Below are positions 43,564 to 52,570 of a stretch of 64,000 bases of DNA, in pieces. The position numbers and the translations under genes are program-made. The stretch covers positions 186,001-250,000 of the forward strand of contig JAFUCA010000006.1 in the NCBI GenBank assembly GCA_017459895.1. Reading direction: 5' to 3'. The notes beneath the pieces are model-generated. The model did not search any database, had not been told where the DNA came from, and was given only the letters and a program-made list of their open reading frames with translations. Source of the DNA: Bacillota bacterium (GTDB lineage Bacteria; Bacillota; Clostridia; Peptostreptococcales; Anaerovoracaceae). How positions within the stretch are numbered: the stretch's first letter is position 1; every line of letters starts with the position of its first letter.

Positions 43564-45075
43564 ATGGAAAGCACCCTGATGCGAAAACTTCAGATCCTGG
43601 CGGACAGCGCCAAGTACGATGTGTCCTGCTCCAGCAGCGGCACCGGGAGGCACGGCAGCGGACAGATCGGCAGCGCCCGGGTGGCGGGGCTTTGCCATAC
43701 CTGGTCCGCGGACGGCCGGTGCGTGTCCCTGCTGAAGGTGCTGTTCACCAACAACTGCGTCTATAACTGCGAATACTGCGTCAGCCGCAGGGACAATGAT
43801 TTCCCCCGGGCCAGCTTCGAGCCGGAGGAGCTGGCGGCGCTGACCATGGAATTTTACCGGCGGAATTACATCGAAGGACTGTTCCTCAGCTCCGCCGTAG
43901 AGATCTCGCCGGATTATACAGCGGAACGCATTCTGAAGGCTCTGACCATCCTCCGGCAGGCTTACGGATTCGCCGGTTACATTCATGCGAAGATCATTCC
44001 CGGAGTCTCACCGGAGATCCTGCACCGGATCGGTCTCGTCGCGGACCGGCTCAGCGTCAATATTGAGCTTCCCTCCTCGGAGAGCCTGAAGAAATTCGCG
44101 CCCCAGAAGAATGCGAAGCAGATCTTCGCGCCCATGCGGCAGATCACCAATACCCTGATCGAGACCGGATCCCTGAAGGGACCCGGCAATATGTTCGCCG
44201 GGCAGCAGCTGAACACCGCCGAGAACTATCTGGGCGGCGCAGGAGGATCGGGGCCCGGCCCGGATCCTGCCGGGCAGCCGGCAGGACCTGCTCAGATCAA
44301 GCCGGCAGGATCTGCTCGGATCAAGCCGGCAGGCCTGGCCCAGATCAAGTCGGAAGGACCGGATCGGACCGCCCGTTCCGAAGACCTGCCCTCGCGTCCC
44401 GCCGGCAAGGGGACCTTCGCCCCGGCCGGGCAGACGACACAGATGATCATCGGCGCCGGCGGCGAGAGCGATGAGAGCATCCTGACCACCAGCGAGAACC
44501 TGTACCGGACCTTTAAGATGAAGCGGGTCTTCTATTCAGCCTACGTGCCGGTCGTCGACAGTCCTCTCCTGCCGAACCGGCTGACTGCGCCGCCGCTGGC
44601 GAGGGAGCACCGGATCTATCAGGCTGACTGGCTGCTCCGGTTCTACGGGTTCACCGTCAGCGAGCTGTTTCGGGACGGCAGCGCCAATCTGGATCCGGAT
44701 CTGGACCCGAAGGTCACCTGGGCCCTCCGGAATCTGGATCAATTCCCCGTTGAGGTCAACCGGGCATCCTATGAGATGCTGATGCGCATTCCGGGCATCG
44801 GCAATATTTCCGCGCGGCGGATCCTGCGGCAGAGACGGATCCGGGCAGTACGGTTCGAAGATCTGAAGAAGATGGGCGTGGTCATGAAGCGGGCGAAATA
44901 TTTCGTGCTCTGCTGCGGCCGGTACTACGGGGACCGCCGGTTCGAGCCGGAGACCATCCGAAACAGCATTCTGCAGATGGAGAGCGGACTGCAGCTATCC
45001 ATGTTCGACAGCGACTGGAAACAGGTCGAGGAGGGACAGCGCCAGGAGAAGCTGGCCGCGGCCGGCGTGATCTGA
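43564..45075 (+). CDS. radical SAM protein, putative DNA modification/repair
   Basis: 503 residues. The iron-sulfur motif CVYNCEYC is near residue 63, in LFTNNCVYNCEYCVSRRDND. The C terminus has a helix-hairpin-helix (ASYEMLMRIPGIGNISARRI), typical for DNA binding. It fits the TIGR03916-type radical SAM family that occurs beside TIGR03915/DUF4130 proteins, as here (83 bp downstream). About 65 residues near 220-285 are a Pro/Gly/Ala low-complexity insertion with a repeated Q-I-K-P-A-G unit. The substrate is unknown. A LexA-like box in its promoter supports a DNA-damage role. Confidence 0.88.
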   Translation: MESTLMRKLQILADSAKYDVSCSSSGTGRHGSGQIGSARVAGLCHTWSADGRCVSLLKVLFTNNCVYNCEYCVSRRDNDFPRASFEPEELAALTMEFYRRNYIEGLFLSSAVEISPDYTAERILKALTILRQAYGFAGYIHAKIIPGVSPEILHRIGLVADRLSVNIELPSSESLKKFAPQKNAKQIFAPMRQITNTLIETGSLKGPGNMFAGQQLNTAENYLGGAGGSGPGPDPAGQPAGPAQIKPAGSARIKPAGLAQIKSEGPDRTARSEDLPSRPAGKGTFAPAGQTTQMIIGAGGESDESILTTSENLYRTFKMKRVFYSAYVPVVDSPLLPNRLTAPPLAREHRIYQADWLLRFYGFTVSELFRDGSANLDPDLDPKVTWALRNLDQFPVEVNRASYEMLMRIPGIGNISARRILRQRRIRAVRFEDLKKMGVVMKRAKYFVLCCGRYYGDRRFEPETIRNSILQMESGLQLSMFDSDWKQVEEGQRQEKLAAAGVI

Positions 45076-45157
45076 ACGGCCGCTAGTGTGATCAAGCAAC
45101 GCGGCCGGTGTGATATGATGGTCCGGCCGGGCTCGCGGGCGGACAGGAGGTACATGG

Positions 45158-45895
45158 GTGATCGACTACATCTACGACGGATCCTTTGACGGGCTGCTCA
45201 CCGTCATCTGGCATCATTATTATACCGATAAAGCCGCCGGCATCTTCACGGAGGACCGGTATCAGCCCAGCTTCCTTCAGGGAGCAATGCAGGTTGAGAC
45301 CGATCCGCAGAAGGCGGACCGGGTCTACCGGGCGATCCGGGAGAAGATCTCTGACCGCGACCTGCGAAGCGTTTACCGGGCGTACCTTTCCTGCGATCCG
45401 GAGAAGGAGATCAAGATCCTGCGCTACGTCGTCCTGGGATTTCGGATGGGACACCGGACATTTATGATGCACGCGGATCCGGTGGTCGCCGATTTTCAGG
45501 CGATCCTGAAGAAGATCAGCAAAGAACAGGAACGCATGATGCAGTTCGTTCGGTTCTCTGTGATGGAGGGGGATATTCTCTACGCGCGGATCGAACCGGA
45601 CAACGATGTCATCGAACTGGCGGCTCCTCATTTCTGCGACCGGTTCCACCGGGAGCGTTTCATCATCCACGATGTGGGCCGGAGCAAGGCAGTCATCGCC
45701 GATCACGGACGGTGGCTCGTCTCAGCCTTTGCACTGCCTGACGCGCCGAAGGCCTCCGTGGAGGAGAAAAACTTCCGGCAGCTGTGGAAGACCTACTTCG
45801 ATCATATCGCGATCCTGGAGCGGACCAACACCCGCTGCCAGAACCATTTCATCCCGGACCGCTACCGGAAGCACCTGGCCGAGATCACGACTTAG
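45158..45895 (+). CDS. DUF4130 / TIGR03915-type putative DNA-metabolism protein
   Basis: 245 residues with a GTG start 7 bp after CAGGAGG; the ATG at 45154 is out of frame. The N terminus YIYDGSFDGLLTVIWHHYY and the C terminus RTNTRCQNHFIPDRYRKHL are characteristic. It regularly pairs with the radical SAM protein encoded upstream. A uracil-glycosylase-like link has been suggested for this family from fusions, but I see no glycosylase motif here. No membrane or signal segments. Confidence 0.85.
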   Translation: MIDYIYDGSFDGLLTVIWHHYYTDKAAGIFTEDRYQPSFLQGAMQVETDPQKADRVYRAIREKISDRDLRSVYRAYLSCDPEKEIKILRYVVLGFRMGHRTFMMHADPVVADFQAILKKISKEQERMMQFVRFSVMEGDILYARIEPDNDVIELAAPHFCDRFHRERFIIHDVGRSKAVIADHGRWLVSAFALPDAPKASVEEKNFRQLWKTYFDHIAILERTNTRCQNHFIPDRYRKHLAEITT

Positions 45896-45914
45896 AGACT
45901 GTCCGAAAAGAAAC

Positions 45915-46123
45915 CTTCGAGTTTTCGGGAGGTTGAGGCAGGTCAGATCTCGAAAACCTCTCCTGCAAAGGCTGGCGGTTGGCTTCGGTCAGAGATCTCG
46001 ATGCATTGAATCGCCTGAAATCTCGAACGACAGCCAGCCTGAGGCGTGAATGTCGACTGCTACTCTGTGATAGGGAAGGCTTATTCGAGATTCGGGCCTT
46101 CCCGGATGTGCGGGATCTCGAAT
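45915..46123. repeat. inverted-arm array E (ATTCGAGAT family, 3 units)
   Basis: Arms of 9 bp around exactly 23 variable bases. Best unit 46083-46123: ATTCGAGAT-N23-ATCTCGAAT. Two weaker units at 45915-45955 and 45988-46028 keep the same 41-bp length, and the latter two starts are 73 bp apart. An exact copy of the 11-mer lies between the first two units (45965-45975). The 316-bp gap has no visible gene. Confidence 0.75.
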
Positions 46124-46176
46124 ATCCGTTATGACCTCTGCGCATTCCGAGTTCCGGGCAGCCGCTTCTTTTTGAT

Positions 46177-46205
46177 TTGAACAATCCCGAGGGGTACAGT
46201 ATAAT
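46177..46205 (+). promoter_or_regulatory. promoter of surE, probably giving a leaderless transcript
   Basis: -35 TTGAAC (46177-46182), 17-bp spacer, -10 TATAAT (46200-46205). The surE ATG begins 6 bp after the -10, where transcription should start. There is no Shine-Dalgarno sequence. Confidence 0.78.
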
Positions 46206-46211
46206 AGTACC

Positions 46212-47099
46212 ATGAATATTCTGATTACAAACGACGACGGAATCGAGGCCAGGGGACTTCAGGAACTGGTCCGGGCGCTGCACGACGAGGCGGGCGCCGA
46301 AATCTATGTCTGCGCGCCGGACGGGCAGCGCAGCGCGACAGGGCACGGGATCACCATGAACCGGCCGATCCGGGTGGAGGAGGTCCGTGTTCCGAAGGTG
46401 AAGCTGGCCTATCAGACATCCGGGCTTCCGGCGGACTGCGTTAAGATCGCCAGGGAGTTTCTGGGCCGGAAGGGCATCCACATCGACATGGTCTTTTCGG
46501 GGATCAATCACGGCGGCAATCTGGGGACGGACACCCTTTATTCCGGTACCGTATCGGCCGCGCTGGAGGGGAGCCTGTGCGGCATTCCCAGCGCCGCGGT
46601 CTCGGTGGACAGCCACCAGGCGGAGCATTTCGAATACATCTGCGAACTGGCGGTGAATGCTGCAAAGGCTGTCGAGGCTCAGATCGAAGCCGGCACGGCG
46701 GATCCCCGGACGGTGCTGAACATCAACACGCCCAACCTGCCAAAGGATGAGATCAAGGGACTGCGGTACACGATCCTGGGACCGAGGGAATACGATGAGA
46801 TCTTCGTTCCGGCCCACATGGACTCGGAGGAGGAGCGGCTGAAGCGGGACGCGGCCAGAGCCGCCGGCGGCCGGGAAGAGGGGGCGGCTTCCCCCGAGGT
46901 GATCGAAGCGGTCCGCCAAATGGAAGTAAGCATCCCGGGAGAATTCCGCTACAGCGGGACACCGGTCCACTACCCGGATCTATCCGAGGAATACGATGTG
47001 GTCGCCAATCAGGACGGGTATGCCAGCATCACGCCGATCCACACGGATCTGACCCATTACGACAGGCTCGAGGCGATCCGCAGCTGGAACCTCGGCTGA
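46212..47099 (+). CDS. surE: SurE 5'/3'-nucleotidase
   Basis: 295 residues. The start MNILITNDDGIEARGL is the canonical SurE N terminus with the metal-binding Asp-Asp, followed by CAPDGQRSATGHG and VFSGINHGGNLGTDTLYSGT. It dephosphorylates nucleoside monophosphates and short polyphosphates. It is ~40 residues longer than E. coli SurE, through a Glu/Ala-rich insertion near residues 210-235. It heads a four-gene operon. A one-mismatch 11-mer lies at 46662. Confidence 0.95.
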   Translation: MNILITNDDGIEARGLQELVRALHDEAGAEIYVCAPDGQRSATGHGITMNRPIRVEEVRVPKVKLAYQTSGLPADCVKIAREFLGRKGIHIDMVFSGINHGGNLGTDTLYSGTVSAALEGSLCGIPSAAVSVDSHQAEHFEYICELAVNAAKAVEAQIEAGTADPRTVLNINTPNLPKDEIKGLRYTILGPREYDEIFVPAHMDSEEERLKRDAARAAGGREEGAASPEVIEAVRQMEVSIPGEFRYSGTPVHYPDLSEEYDVVANQDGYASITPIHTDLTHYDRLEAIRSWNLG

Positions 47100-47119
47100 A
47101 TAAGAAGGAGGAGAAGCAC

Positions 47120-47665
47120 ATGGCTTTGATCAACAGAGAAGATACCGTTTTTATCGCGATCGATTATCAGGAGAAGCTGATGCCGGTCATGTCGAATAAG
47201 GAAGACCTGGAGGATAAGACCTGCCGCCTGGCGGAGGGGCTGAAGGCGATGGGTATCCCCCACATCGTTACCCAGCAGTATACGAAAGGCATCGGTGAAA
47301 CGATTCCGTCCATCGCGGCTGCCATCGGTGATTTCGAACCCATCGACAAAACGAGCTTCAGCTGCATGAACAACGAGGAATTCGTCCGCCAGCTGAACGA
47401 GGTCGGCCGCAGGACGGCGATCGTCTGCGGCATTGAGGCGCACATCTGCCTGCAGCAGACGGTGCTCCAGCTTTTGGATGAGGGGTACACCGTGTACGTA
47501 CCGGCAGACTGCATCTCCTCGAGAAGCGAGAGGGACTGCATGTGGAGTACGGAGCGCATGGGGAAAGCCGGCGCGGTCATGACCACCTACGAAGCGGTGC
47601 TGTACGAGCTTCTGGGAGGTTCCAAAGCCCCGGAATTCAAGGCGATCTCAAAGATCGTCAAATAA
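47120..47665 (+). CDS. isochorismatase-like cysteine hydrolase
   Basis: 181 residues. The catalytic triad is visible as Asp in FIAIDYQEKL, Lys in DKTSFSC, and Cys in VCGIEAHICLQQT. Members hydrolyse amides such as nicotinamide, or isochorismate; nothing here fixes the substrate. It starts 20 bp after surE behind AAGGAGGAG, consistent with a nucleotide or cofactor salvage context. Confidence 0.9.
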   Translation: MALINREDTVFIAIDYQEKLMPVMSNKEDLEDKTCRLAEGLKAMGIPHIVTQQYTKGIGETIPSIAAAIGDFEPIDKTSFSCMNNEEFVRQLNEVGRRTAIVCGIEAHICLQQTVLQLLDEGYTVYVPADCISSRSERDCMWSTERMGKAGAVMTTYEAVLYELLGGSKAPEFKAISKIVK

Positions 47666-47686
47666 CGATCCGAAAGGAAGAGGGCC

Positions 47687-48619
47687 ATGTACATGTTTGA
47701 CAACCGGATCTCCGTGGAGAATCGGGAGATCCTGGAGAAATACCTGAACGGGTATGAATACAAAACCTCCGGCCTGTCTTTCTCCGCCCAGTATATGTGG
47801 CGGGAGAGCAATGCGTTCAGCTGGGACATGTTCGGGGAATATATGTGCATCAGCGGCGTGAGCCATCTGGAGCTGGAGGAGGGGATCATCCTGCCCTTCA
47901 TGTTCCCGCCGCTCACCTGCACGGGAGAATATGATAAGGATGCTTTGCGGGAGACGATCTTCCTGGCGAAGGAGTACTTCGAGAAGAAGGGACATCCTTT
48001 CAGCCTGCGCCTGGTGCCTTTCCATCTGGTGGAGATCATTAAGGAGGCGGTGCCGGAGATCCGGTGGGAGGATGACCGCCCGAATTACGATTATATCTAC
48101 CTGACCCAGGATCTGATCGATCTGAAGGGCCGTAACTATCACGGCAAGAAGAACCATCTGAATTACTTCAAGAAGACCTATGAGTACGAATACGAGGAAC
48201 TGACCTCGGACAAGGCGGATGAGTGCATGCAGTTCATCGCCGAGTTCAACGCCCGAAAGGACGTGCCGGAGCATGAGATGGAGCTCCTCAAGATGGAGGA
48301 GGAGGCCATGGAGGATGTGTTCCGCAACCTGGAGGCGGTGGGCTACAGCGCCGGGGCGATCCGTATCGACGGGAAGATCGAGGCTCTGGCCGTGGGCGGA
48401 CAGCTGGGCGGCAACACCATCACCGAGCATGTGGAGAAGGCGAACGTCAATTTCCGCGGACTGTACCAGGCCATCAACAATGAATTCTGCAAGCATGTGG
48501 CCTCCCGGGCGAAATACATCAACCGGGAAGAGGATATGGGCATTCCGAATCTGAGGAAGGCGAAACTGTCCTACCACCCCTGCAAGCTGCTGGAGAAATA
48601 CATCGGCGTGTTTCGCTGA
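47687..48619 (+). CDS. DUF2156 (GNAT-fold, aminoacyl-transferase-like) protein
   Basis: 310 residues. DUF2156 landmarks: SAQYMWRESNAFSW near the N terminus, LKGRNYHGKKNHLNYFKKTY, and FRGLYQAINNEFCKHV with YINREEDMGIPNLRKAK at the C terminus. The family is a double-GNAT fold related to the C-terminal domain of phosphatidylglycerol lysyltransferase. There is no membrane domain, so it is a soluble relative with unknown substrate. It is the third gene of the surE operon. Confidence 0.88.
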   Translation: MYMFDNRISVENREILEKYLNGYEYKTSGLSFSAQYMWRESNAFSWDMFGEYMCISGVSHLELEEGIILPFMFPPLTCTGEYDKDALRETIFLAKEYFEKKGHPFSLRLVPFHLVEIIKEAVPEIRWEDDRPNYDYIYLTQDLIDLKGRNYHGKKNHLNYFKKTYEYEYEELTSDKADECMQFIAEFNARKDVPEHEMELLKMEEEAMEDVFRNLEAVGYSAGAIRIDGKIEALAVGGQLGGNTITEHVEKANVNFRGLYQAINNEFCKHVASRAKYINREEDMGIPNLRKAKLSYHPCKLLEKYIGVFR

Positions 48620-48635
48620 GTGAGGAGGTGTCGCG

Positions 48636-49592
48636 ATGGGAACTTGCCTGAACATCGGTCTGATGCAGAGCGCCGGAGAGAAGATGGACTTCGAAAGCTG
48701 CATCGAGAGGATCGAACGGGATGTAGATAATCTGGTGAACGGAATGAACCGTCCGGAGATCATCCTCGGTGTTGAAATGGGGATCGGACGGTACTTTCAG
48801 GGACAGGATCCGTTGTCCGGAGATGTGATCCCCGGACAGGTGACGGACCGGCTCGCAAGGATAGCGAAGAAACACGGCATTTATCTGGCACCCGGATCCA
48901 TGCTTGAAAGAGCCGAAGAAGACGGTGAAACCAGATGTTACAACACCCTGCCGATCTTCGGTCCTGACGGACGGCTGATTGATACATACCGAAAGATCTG
49001 CCCCTATCTGCCGGCAGAAGAAGTATTCACGCCGGGAGACAGATATGTGACCTTTCGCATCGAAGAAAAGGATATTACGATCGGTGTCATGATCTGCCAC
49101 GATTGGTGTTTCCCGGAGATCTCCAGAAACCTGACGCTTCTGGGAGCGGAGATACTGTTCCGCCCGGCGATCGATCCGGAAGGTCTCTACGAAGTATGCA
49201 GAACGATCCCCCAGACAAGAGCTTTTGAGAATCAGTGCTATTTCATCTCACTGAATATGACCGGAGAATGGCTCGGCAGTTATGCCTACGGGCATACGAT
49301 GGTCGCTGCTCCGGACGGGCATCTGGTTTACGAGGCCGGGGAGAATCCCGCTGCGCTGACACTGACGCTGGATATCGATGCGGTCCGGGATGCGCGGCGC
49401 ATCGGAACCTGCTATACAGAGCAGCTCCTGCGGCAGCTGCCGTATTTTAATCCGCCGATGGATGTTTACCGGGATCTGAGCAAGGCGCCGCTTTATAAGG
49501 ACCTTCCGAAACCGGATCTTACGATTCGGGACAGGGACCGGCGTATAGCGGCAGAGGGTATTCAGACGATCGCAAAGGACAGGGACAGCTGA
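48636..49592 (+). CDS. nitrilase-superfamily carbon-nitrogen hydrolase
   Basis: 318 residues. The Glu-Lys-Cys triad can be placed at GVEMGIG, YRKICPY and MICHDWCFPE. It hydrolyses amides or N-carbamoyl compounds; the branch is not clear. It ends the surE operon, 16 bp after DUF2156 behind GAGGAGG. A gap of ~280 bp follows, with TTTTAACG/CGTTAAAA complementary segments (49605-49678) and the thlA promoter. Confidence 0.88.
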   Translation: MGTCLNIGLMQSAGEKMDFESCIERIERDVDNLVNGMNRPEIILGVEMGIGRYFQGQDPLSGDVIPGQVTDRLARIAKKHGIYLAPGSMLERAEEDGETRCYNTLPIFGPDGRLIDTYRKICPYLPAEEVFTPGDRYVTFRIEEKDITIGVMICHDWCFPEISRNLTLLGAEILFRPAIDPEGLYEVCRTIPQTRAFENQCYFISLNMTGEWLGSYAYGHTMVAAPDGHLVYEAGENPAALTLTLDIDAVRDARRIGTCYTEQLLRQLPYFNPPMDVYRDLSKAPLYKDLPKPDLTIRDRDRRIAAEGIQTIAKDRDS

Positions 49593-49703
49593 GATTGGTG
49601 AATATTTTAACGAATTTAAGAGGGACGAAAGCAAGATGTTTTCAGGAGATTATCAGCTTTTTCACCGTTGCGTTAAAAAATTAACAAAACTTGCCGAAAA
49701 CAC

Positions 49704-49731
49704 TTGAAATCCGCAAATTATATGGTATGAT
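49704..49731 (+). promoter_or_regulatory. promoter of thlA
   Basis: -35 TTGAAA (49704-49709), 16-bp spacer, -10 TATGAT (49726-49731). The ~130-nt leader carries GGAGG-like segments at 49790 and ends in the thlA ribosome site GGAGG. Confidence 0.65.
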
Positions 49732-49872
49732 GTTAACTAAGCGGCGAAGGTATGCGCTGCTGCAGAAGATCGGATTCACCGTACAAGGGAGGTTTTCTCC
49801 TGAGGGATCCAGAGCGGAACCCGCAGTCCGGTGCGAGGATACGAGTTCTTATTGACGAAGGAGGAAATCATT

Positions 49873-51054
49873 ATGAGAGAAGTAGTAATTGCCAGTGCAG
49901 CGAGAACAGCGATCGGTAAGTTCGGCGGAAGTCTGAAGGACATTCCGACAAGAAAGCTGGGAGCCGTCGCCATCAAGGGCGCGATCGAGAGAGCTGGCAT
50001 CCAGGCGGATCAGGTAGACGAAGTCATCATGGGCTGCGTACTGCAGGGCGGACTTGGACAGAACGTTGCACGGCAGATGATGCTGGACGCCGGACTTCCG
50101 GTAGAGACCCCGGCTTTCACAATCAATAAGGTCTGCGGTTCCGGACTGAGAGCCGTTGAGCTGGCAGCTCAGATCATCAAGGCAGGCGATGCTGACATCG
50201 TCGTCGCAGGCGGTGCTGAGAACATGTCCGCGACAGCTTATGCCGTTCCGTCCGCCAGATGGGGCGCCAGAATGTTCAACGCAGAGATGAAGGACATGAT
50301 GGTCAACGACGGTCTGTGGGATGCGTTCAACAACTATCACATGGGCATGACCGCTGAGAATGTTGCTGAGCAGTGGGGCATCACCAGAGAAGAGCTGGAT
50401 GAGTTCTCCGTAATCTCTCAGAACAGAGCTGAGAAGGCCGTCGACAGCGGCGTCTTCAAGGACGAGATCGTTCCGGTGGAAGTTCCGCAGAGAAAGAAGG
50501 ATCCGATCATCTTTGATACCGACGAGCACCTGACCCGTGGATCCACGATGGAGAAGGTCGCTAAGCTGAAGCCGGCATTCAAGAGAGACGGCGGAGTTGT
50601 CACAGCAGCGAACGCTTCCGGAATCAATGACTCCGGCGCGGCTGTTGTCGTCATGAGCAAGGAAAAGGCTGACGAGCTGGGCATCGAGCCTCTGGCTACC
50701 ATCCTCTCCTATGCATCCGCAGGCGTTGATCCGTCCATCATGGGCGTTGGCCCGGTTCCGTCCTCCAAGAAGGCTCTGGAGAAGGCTGGCCTGACCATTG
50801 AGGATATCGACCTGGTCGAGGCAAACGAAGCATTCGCGGCACAGTCCCTGGCCGTCCGTAAGGACCTGGGTCTGGATCCGGAGAAGACCAATGTTAACGG
50901 CGGCGCGATCGCCCTTGGTCACCCGATCGGAGCATCCGGCTGCAGAATCCTCGTTACCCTGCTGTACGAGATGAAGAGAAGAGACGCGAAGAAGGGTCTC
51001 GCTACTCTGTGCATCGGCGGCGGCATGGGAACCGCGCTGATCGTCGGAAGATAA
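49873..51054 (+). CDS. thlA: acetyl-CoA C-acetyltransferase (thiolase)
   Basis: 393 residues from ATG 49873 behind GAAGGAGG; the upstream in-frame start lacks a ribosome site. Nucleophile Cys in [13 protein letters not shown] (about 88), base His in [14 protein letters not shown], and the second Cys in LCIGGGMG. It condenses two acetyl-CoA to acetoacetyl-CoA, the first step to butyrate. No crt-bcd-etf-hbd genes are adjacent. Arg is mostly AGA, unlike neighbours, pointing to high expression, as in patA. Confidence 0.96.
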   Translation: MREVVIASAARTAIGKFGGSLKDIPTRKLGAVAIKGAIERAGIQADQVDEVIMGCVLQGGLGQNVARQMMLDAGLPVETPAFTINKVCGSGLRAVELAAQIIKAGDADIVVAGGAENMSATAYAVPSARWGARMFNAEMKDMMVNDGLWDAFNNYHMGMTAENVAEQWGITREELDEFSVISQNRAEKAVDSGVFKDEIVPVEVPQRKKDPIIFDTDEHLTRGSTMEKVAKLKPAFKRDGGVVTAANASGINDSGAAVVVMSKEKADELGIEPLATILSYASAGVDPSIMGVGPVPSSKKALEKAGLTIEDIDLVEANEAFAAQSLAVRKDLGLDPEKTNVNGGAIALGHPIGASGCRILVTLLYEMKRRDAKKGLATLCIGGGMGTALIVGR

Positions 51055-51080
51055 TCAGAACGTTACATCGTTAATTCAGG

Positions 51081-51105
51081 CGGAGCGGCTTTGCCGCTCC
51101 GTTTG
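51081..51105 (+). terminator. terminator of thlA
   Basis: CGGAGCGG-CTTTG-CCGCTCCG stem-loop then TTTG, a short T-run. Confidence 0.85.
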
Positions 51106-51138
51106 TGGTTTCATGCTGCGGGAAGAGACGGAACGCAG

Positions 51139-51326
51139 AACTCTGCCAGAGACAAAAAATGAACCAATCTTGGCAGAGTATTTGGTGAGCAAATGCCATG
51201 AAAGGGCCGTAAACTCTGCCAAAGTAGACCTAATATCGTAAACTGGCAGAGTTTGAATGGTTTTTTTGACATTTAGATATGTTTAACTCTGCCAATCACA
51301 TCATGAATGGGTCATTTGGCAGAGTT
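51139..51326. repeat. inverted-arm array C (AACTCTGCC family, 3 units, exact 73-bp period)
   Basis: Units at 51139-51180, 51212-51253 and 51285-51326. All have N24 inside and exactly 31 bp between units. The last arm ends 2 bp before the ribosome site (AAGGAG) of the ADP-ribosylglycohydrolase gene, so the third hairpin would lie in its 5' UTR. Confidence 0.93.
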
Positions 51327-51340
51327 GTAAGGAGAAGACC

Positions 51341-52141
51341 ATGCTGGGAGCAATCATCGGAGATATCGCGGGATCGCGATTCGAATTTCACAACATCAAG
51401 TCAAAAGAATTTGAGCTTTTCCATCTGGACTGCCGGTTCACCGACGACAGCGTCATGACCCTGGCGGTAGCCGCGGCGCTGATGGATAAGACCTCGCCGC
51501 AGCCTTTGGAGCAGCGGTTTGTTTCTCACATGCAAAGGCTGGGAAGGGCCTACCCGAAGGCGGGCTATGGAGGGCGGTTTCATGAATGGATCTTCTCGCC
51601 CCAGCCGGCGCCCTATAACAGCTGGGGCAACGGATCTGCCATGCGGGTCAGCCCCTGCGGAGAGGCAGCCCGCTCCCTGGGAGATGCCGCCAGCCTGGCG
51701 AGAAAGTCCGCGGCCGTGACCCACGATCACCCGGAGGGGATCCGTGGCGCGGAGGCTGTTGCGGTGGCCATATTCCTGGCGCGGGGCGGCCGCTCGAAGG
51801 AAGAGATCCGGGATCACATCCGGCGTTATTACTACGATATTGACTTCGGCGAAAGCTTCACCCTGGACCGGATCCGCCCGGGATACCGGTTTGATGTGTC
51901 CTGCCAGGGATCCGTTCCCCAGGCGCTGGAAGCGTTCTTTGAATCCGGCTCTCTGGAGGATACCGTCCGCGGCGCCATCTCCATCGGCGGCGACAGCGAC
52001 ACCATCGCGGCCATCGCCGGAAGCATCGCTGAGAACTACTATGGGCTGGATGCGGCGCTGGCGGAGCGGGCTATGGAGTACCTGCCGGAGGAACTGGCGC
52101 AGATCGTTTACGCATGGTATAATACGGACAGCGTAGTATAA
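51341..52141 (+). CDS. ADP-ribosylglycohydrolase (DraG-like)
   Basis: 266 residues, DraG length. The paired metal-binding motifs are GAIIGDIAGSRFE, FTDDSVMTLA, and ISIGGDSDTIAAIAGSIA near the C terminus. It removes ADP-ribose from proteins or other substrates. No nitrogenase or DraT gene is nearby; a link to the ADP-ribosyltransferase-like protein at 18675 is possible but unsupported. It carries an exact 11-mer at 51532. Confidence 0.94.
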   Translation: MLGAIIGDIAGSRFEFHNIKSKEFELFHLDCRFTDDSVMTLAVAAALMDKTSPQPLEQRFVSHMQRLGRAYPKAGYGGRFHEWIFSPQPAPYNSWGNGSAMRVSPCGEAARSLGDAASLARKSAAVTHDHPEGIRGAEAVAVAIFLARGGRSKEEIRDHIRRYYYDIDFGESFTLDRIRPGYRFDVSCQGSVPQALEAFFESGSLEDTVRGAISIGGDSDTIAAIAGSIAENYYGLDAALAERAMEYLPEELAQIVYAWYNTDSVV

Positions 52142-52170
52142 GCATATACAAATGACAGGAGGATGAAATT

Positions 52171-52545
52171 ATGGAACAGAAATTCTATATCTGCAAACAC
52201 TGCGGGAACATTATCGCGAAGGTTCATGATTCCGGCGTACCGGTGATCTGCTGCGGAGAGCCGATGTCCGAGATCATTCCGGGAACCACCGATGCGGCGG
52301 TTGAGAAGCACGTGCCGGAGTACACCGTGGAGGACGGCGTGGTCAAGGTCAAGGTCGGCTCCGTGGAGCATCCGATGATTCCGGAGCATTACATTCAGTG
52401 GATCTCACTGCAGACGAAGCAGGGCAACCAGAGAAAAGTCCTGACACCGGAAGATAAACCGGAAGCCTGCTTCGCGCTGTGCGGCGATGATGAGGTGGAA
52501 GCAGTCTATGCATACTGCAATCTGCACAGCCTTTGGAAGAAATAA
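52171..52545 (+). CDS. dfx: desulfoferrodoxin (superoxide reductase)
   Basis: 124 residues, two-domain form. The N-terminal desulforedoxin domain has CKHCGN and VICCGEP to bind FeCys4. The C-terminal centre has EKHVPEY, HPMIPEHYI, and the Cys/His pair in AYCNLHSLW. It reduces superoxide to peroxide without making oxygen, as expected for an anaerobe. GGAGG precedes the ATG. Confidence 0.97.
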   Translation: MEQKFYICKHCGNIIAKVHDSGVPVICCGEPMSEIIPGTTDAAVEKHVPEYTVEDGVVKVKVGSVEHPMIPEHYIQWISLQTKQGNQRKVLTPEDKPEACFALCGDDEVEAVYAYCNLHSLWKK

Positions 52546-52570
52546 GAGGCTGTAGGTAAAGAAGAAAACC

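Noticed and set aside
28640-51326. Arrays A, B and C as CRISPR
   Set aside because: The constant parts are only 9 bp and alternate in orientation, with two different spacer lengths (24 and 31); no cas genes or leader are in the window.
51341-52141. DraG/DraT control of nitrogenase
   Set aside because: No nif genes or DraT in the window; DraG-like hydrolases are widespread with other substrates.
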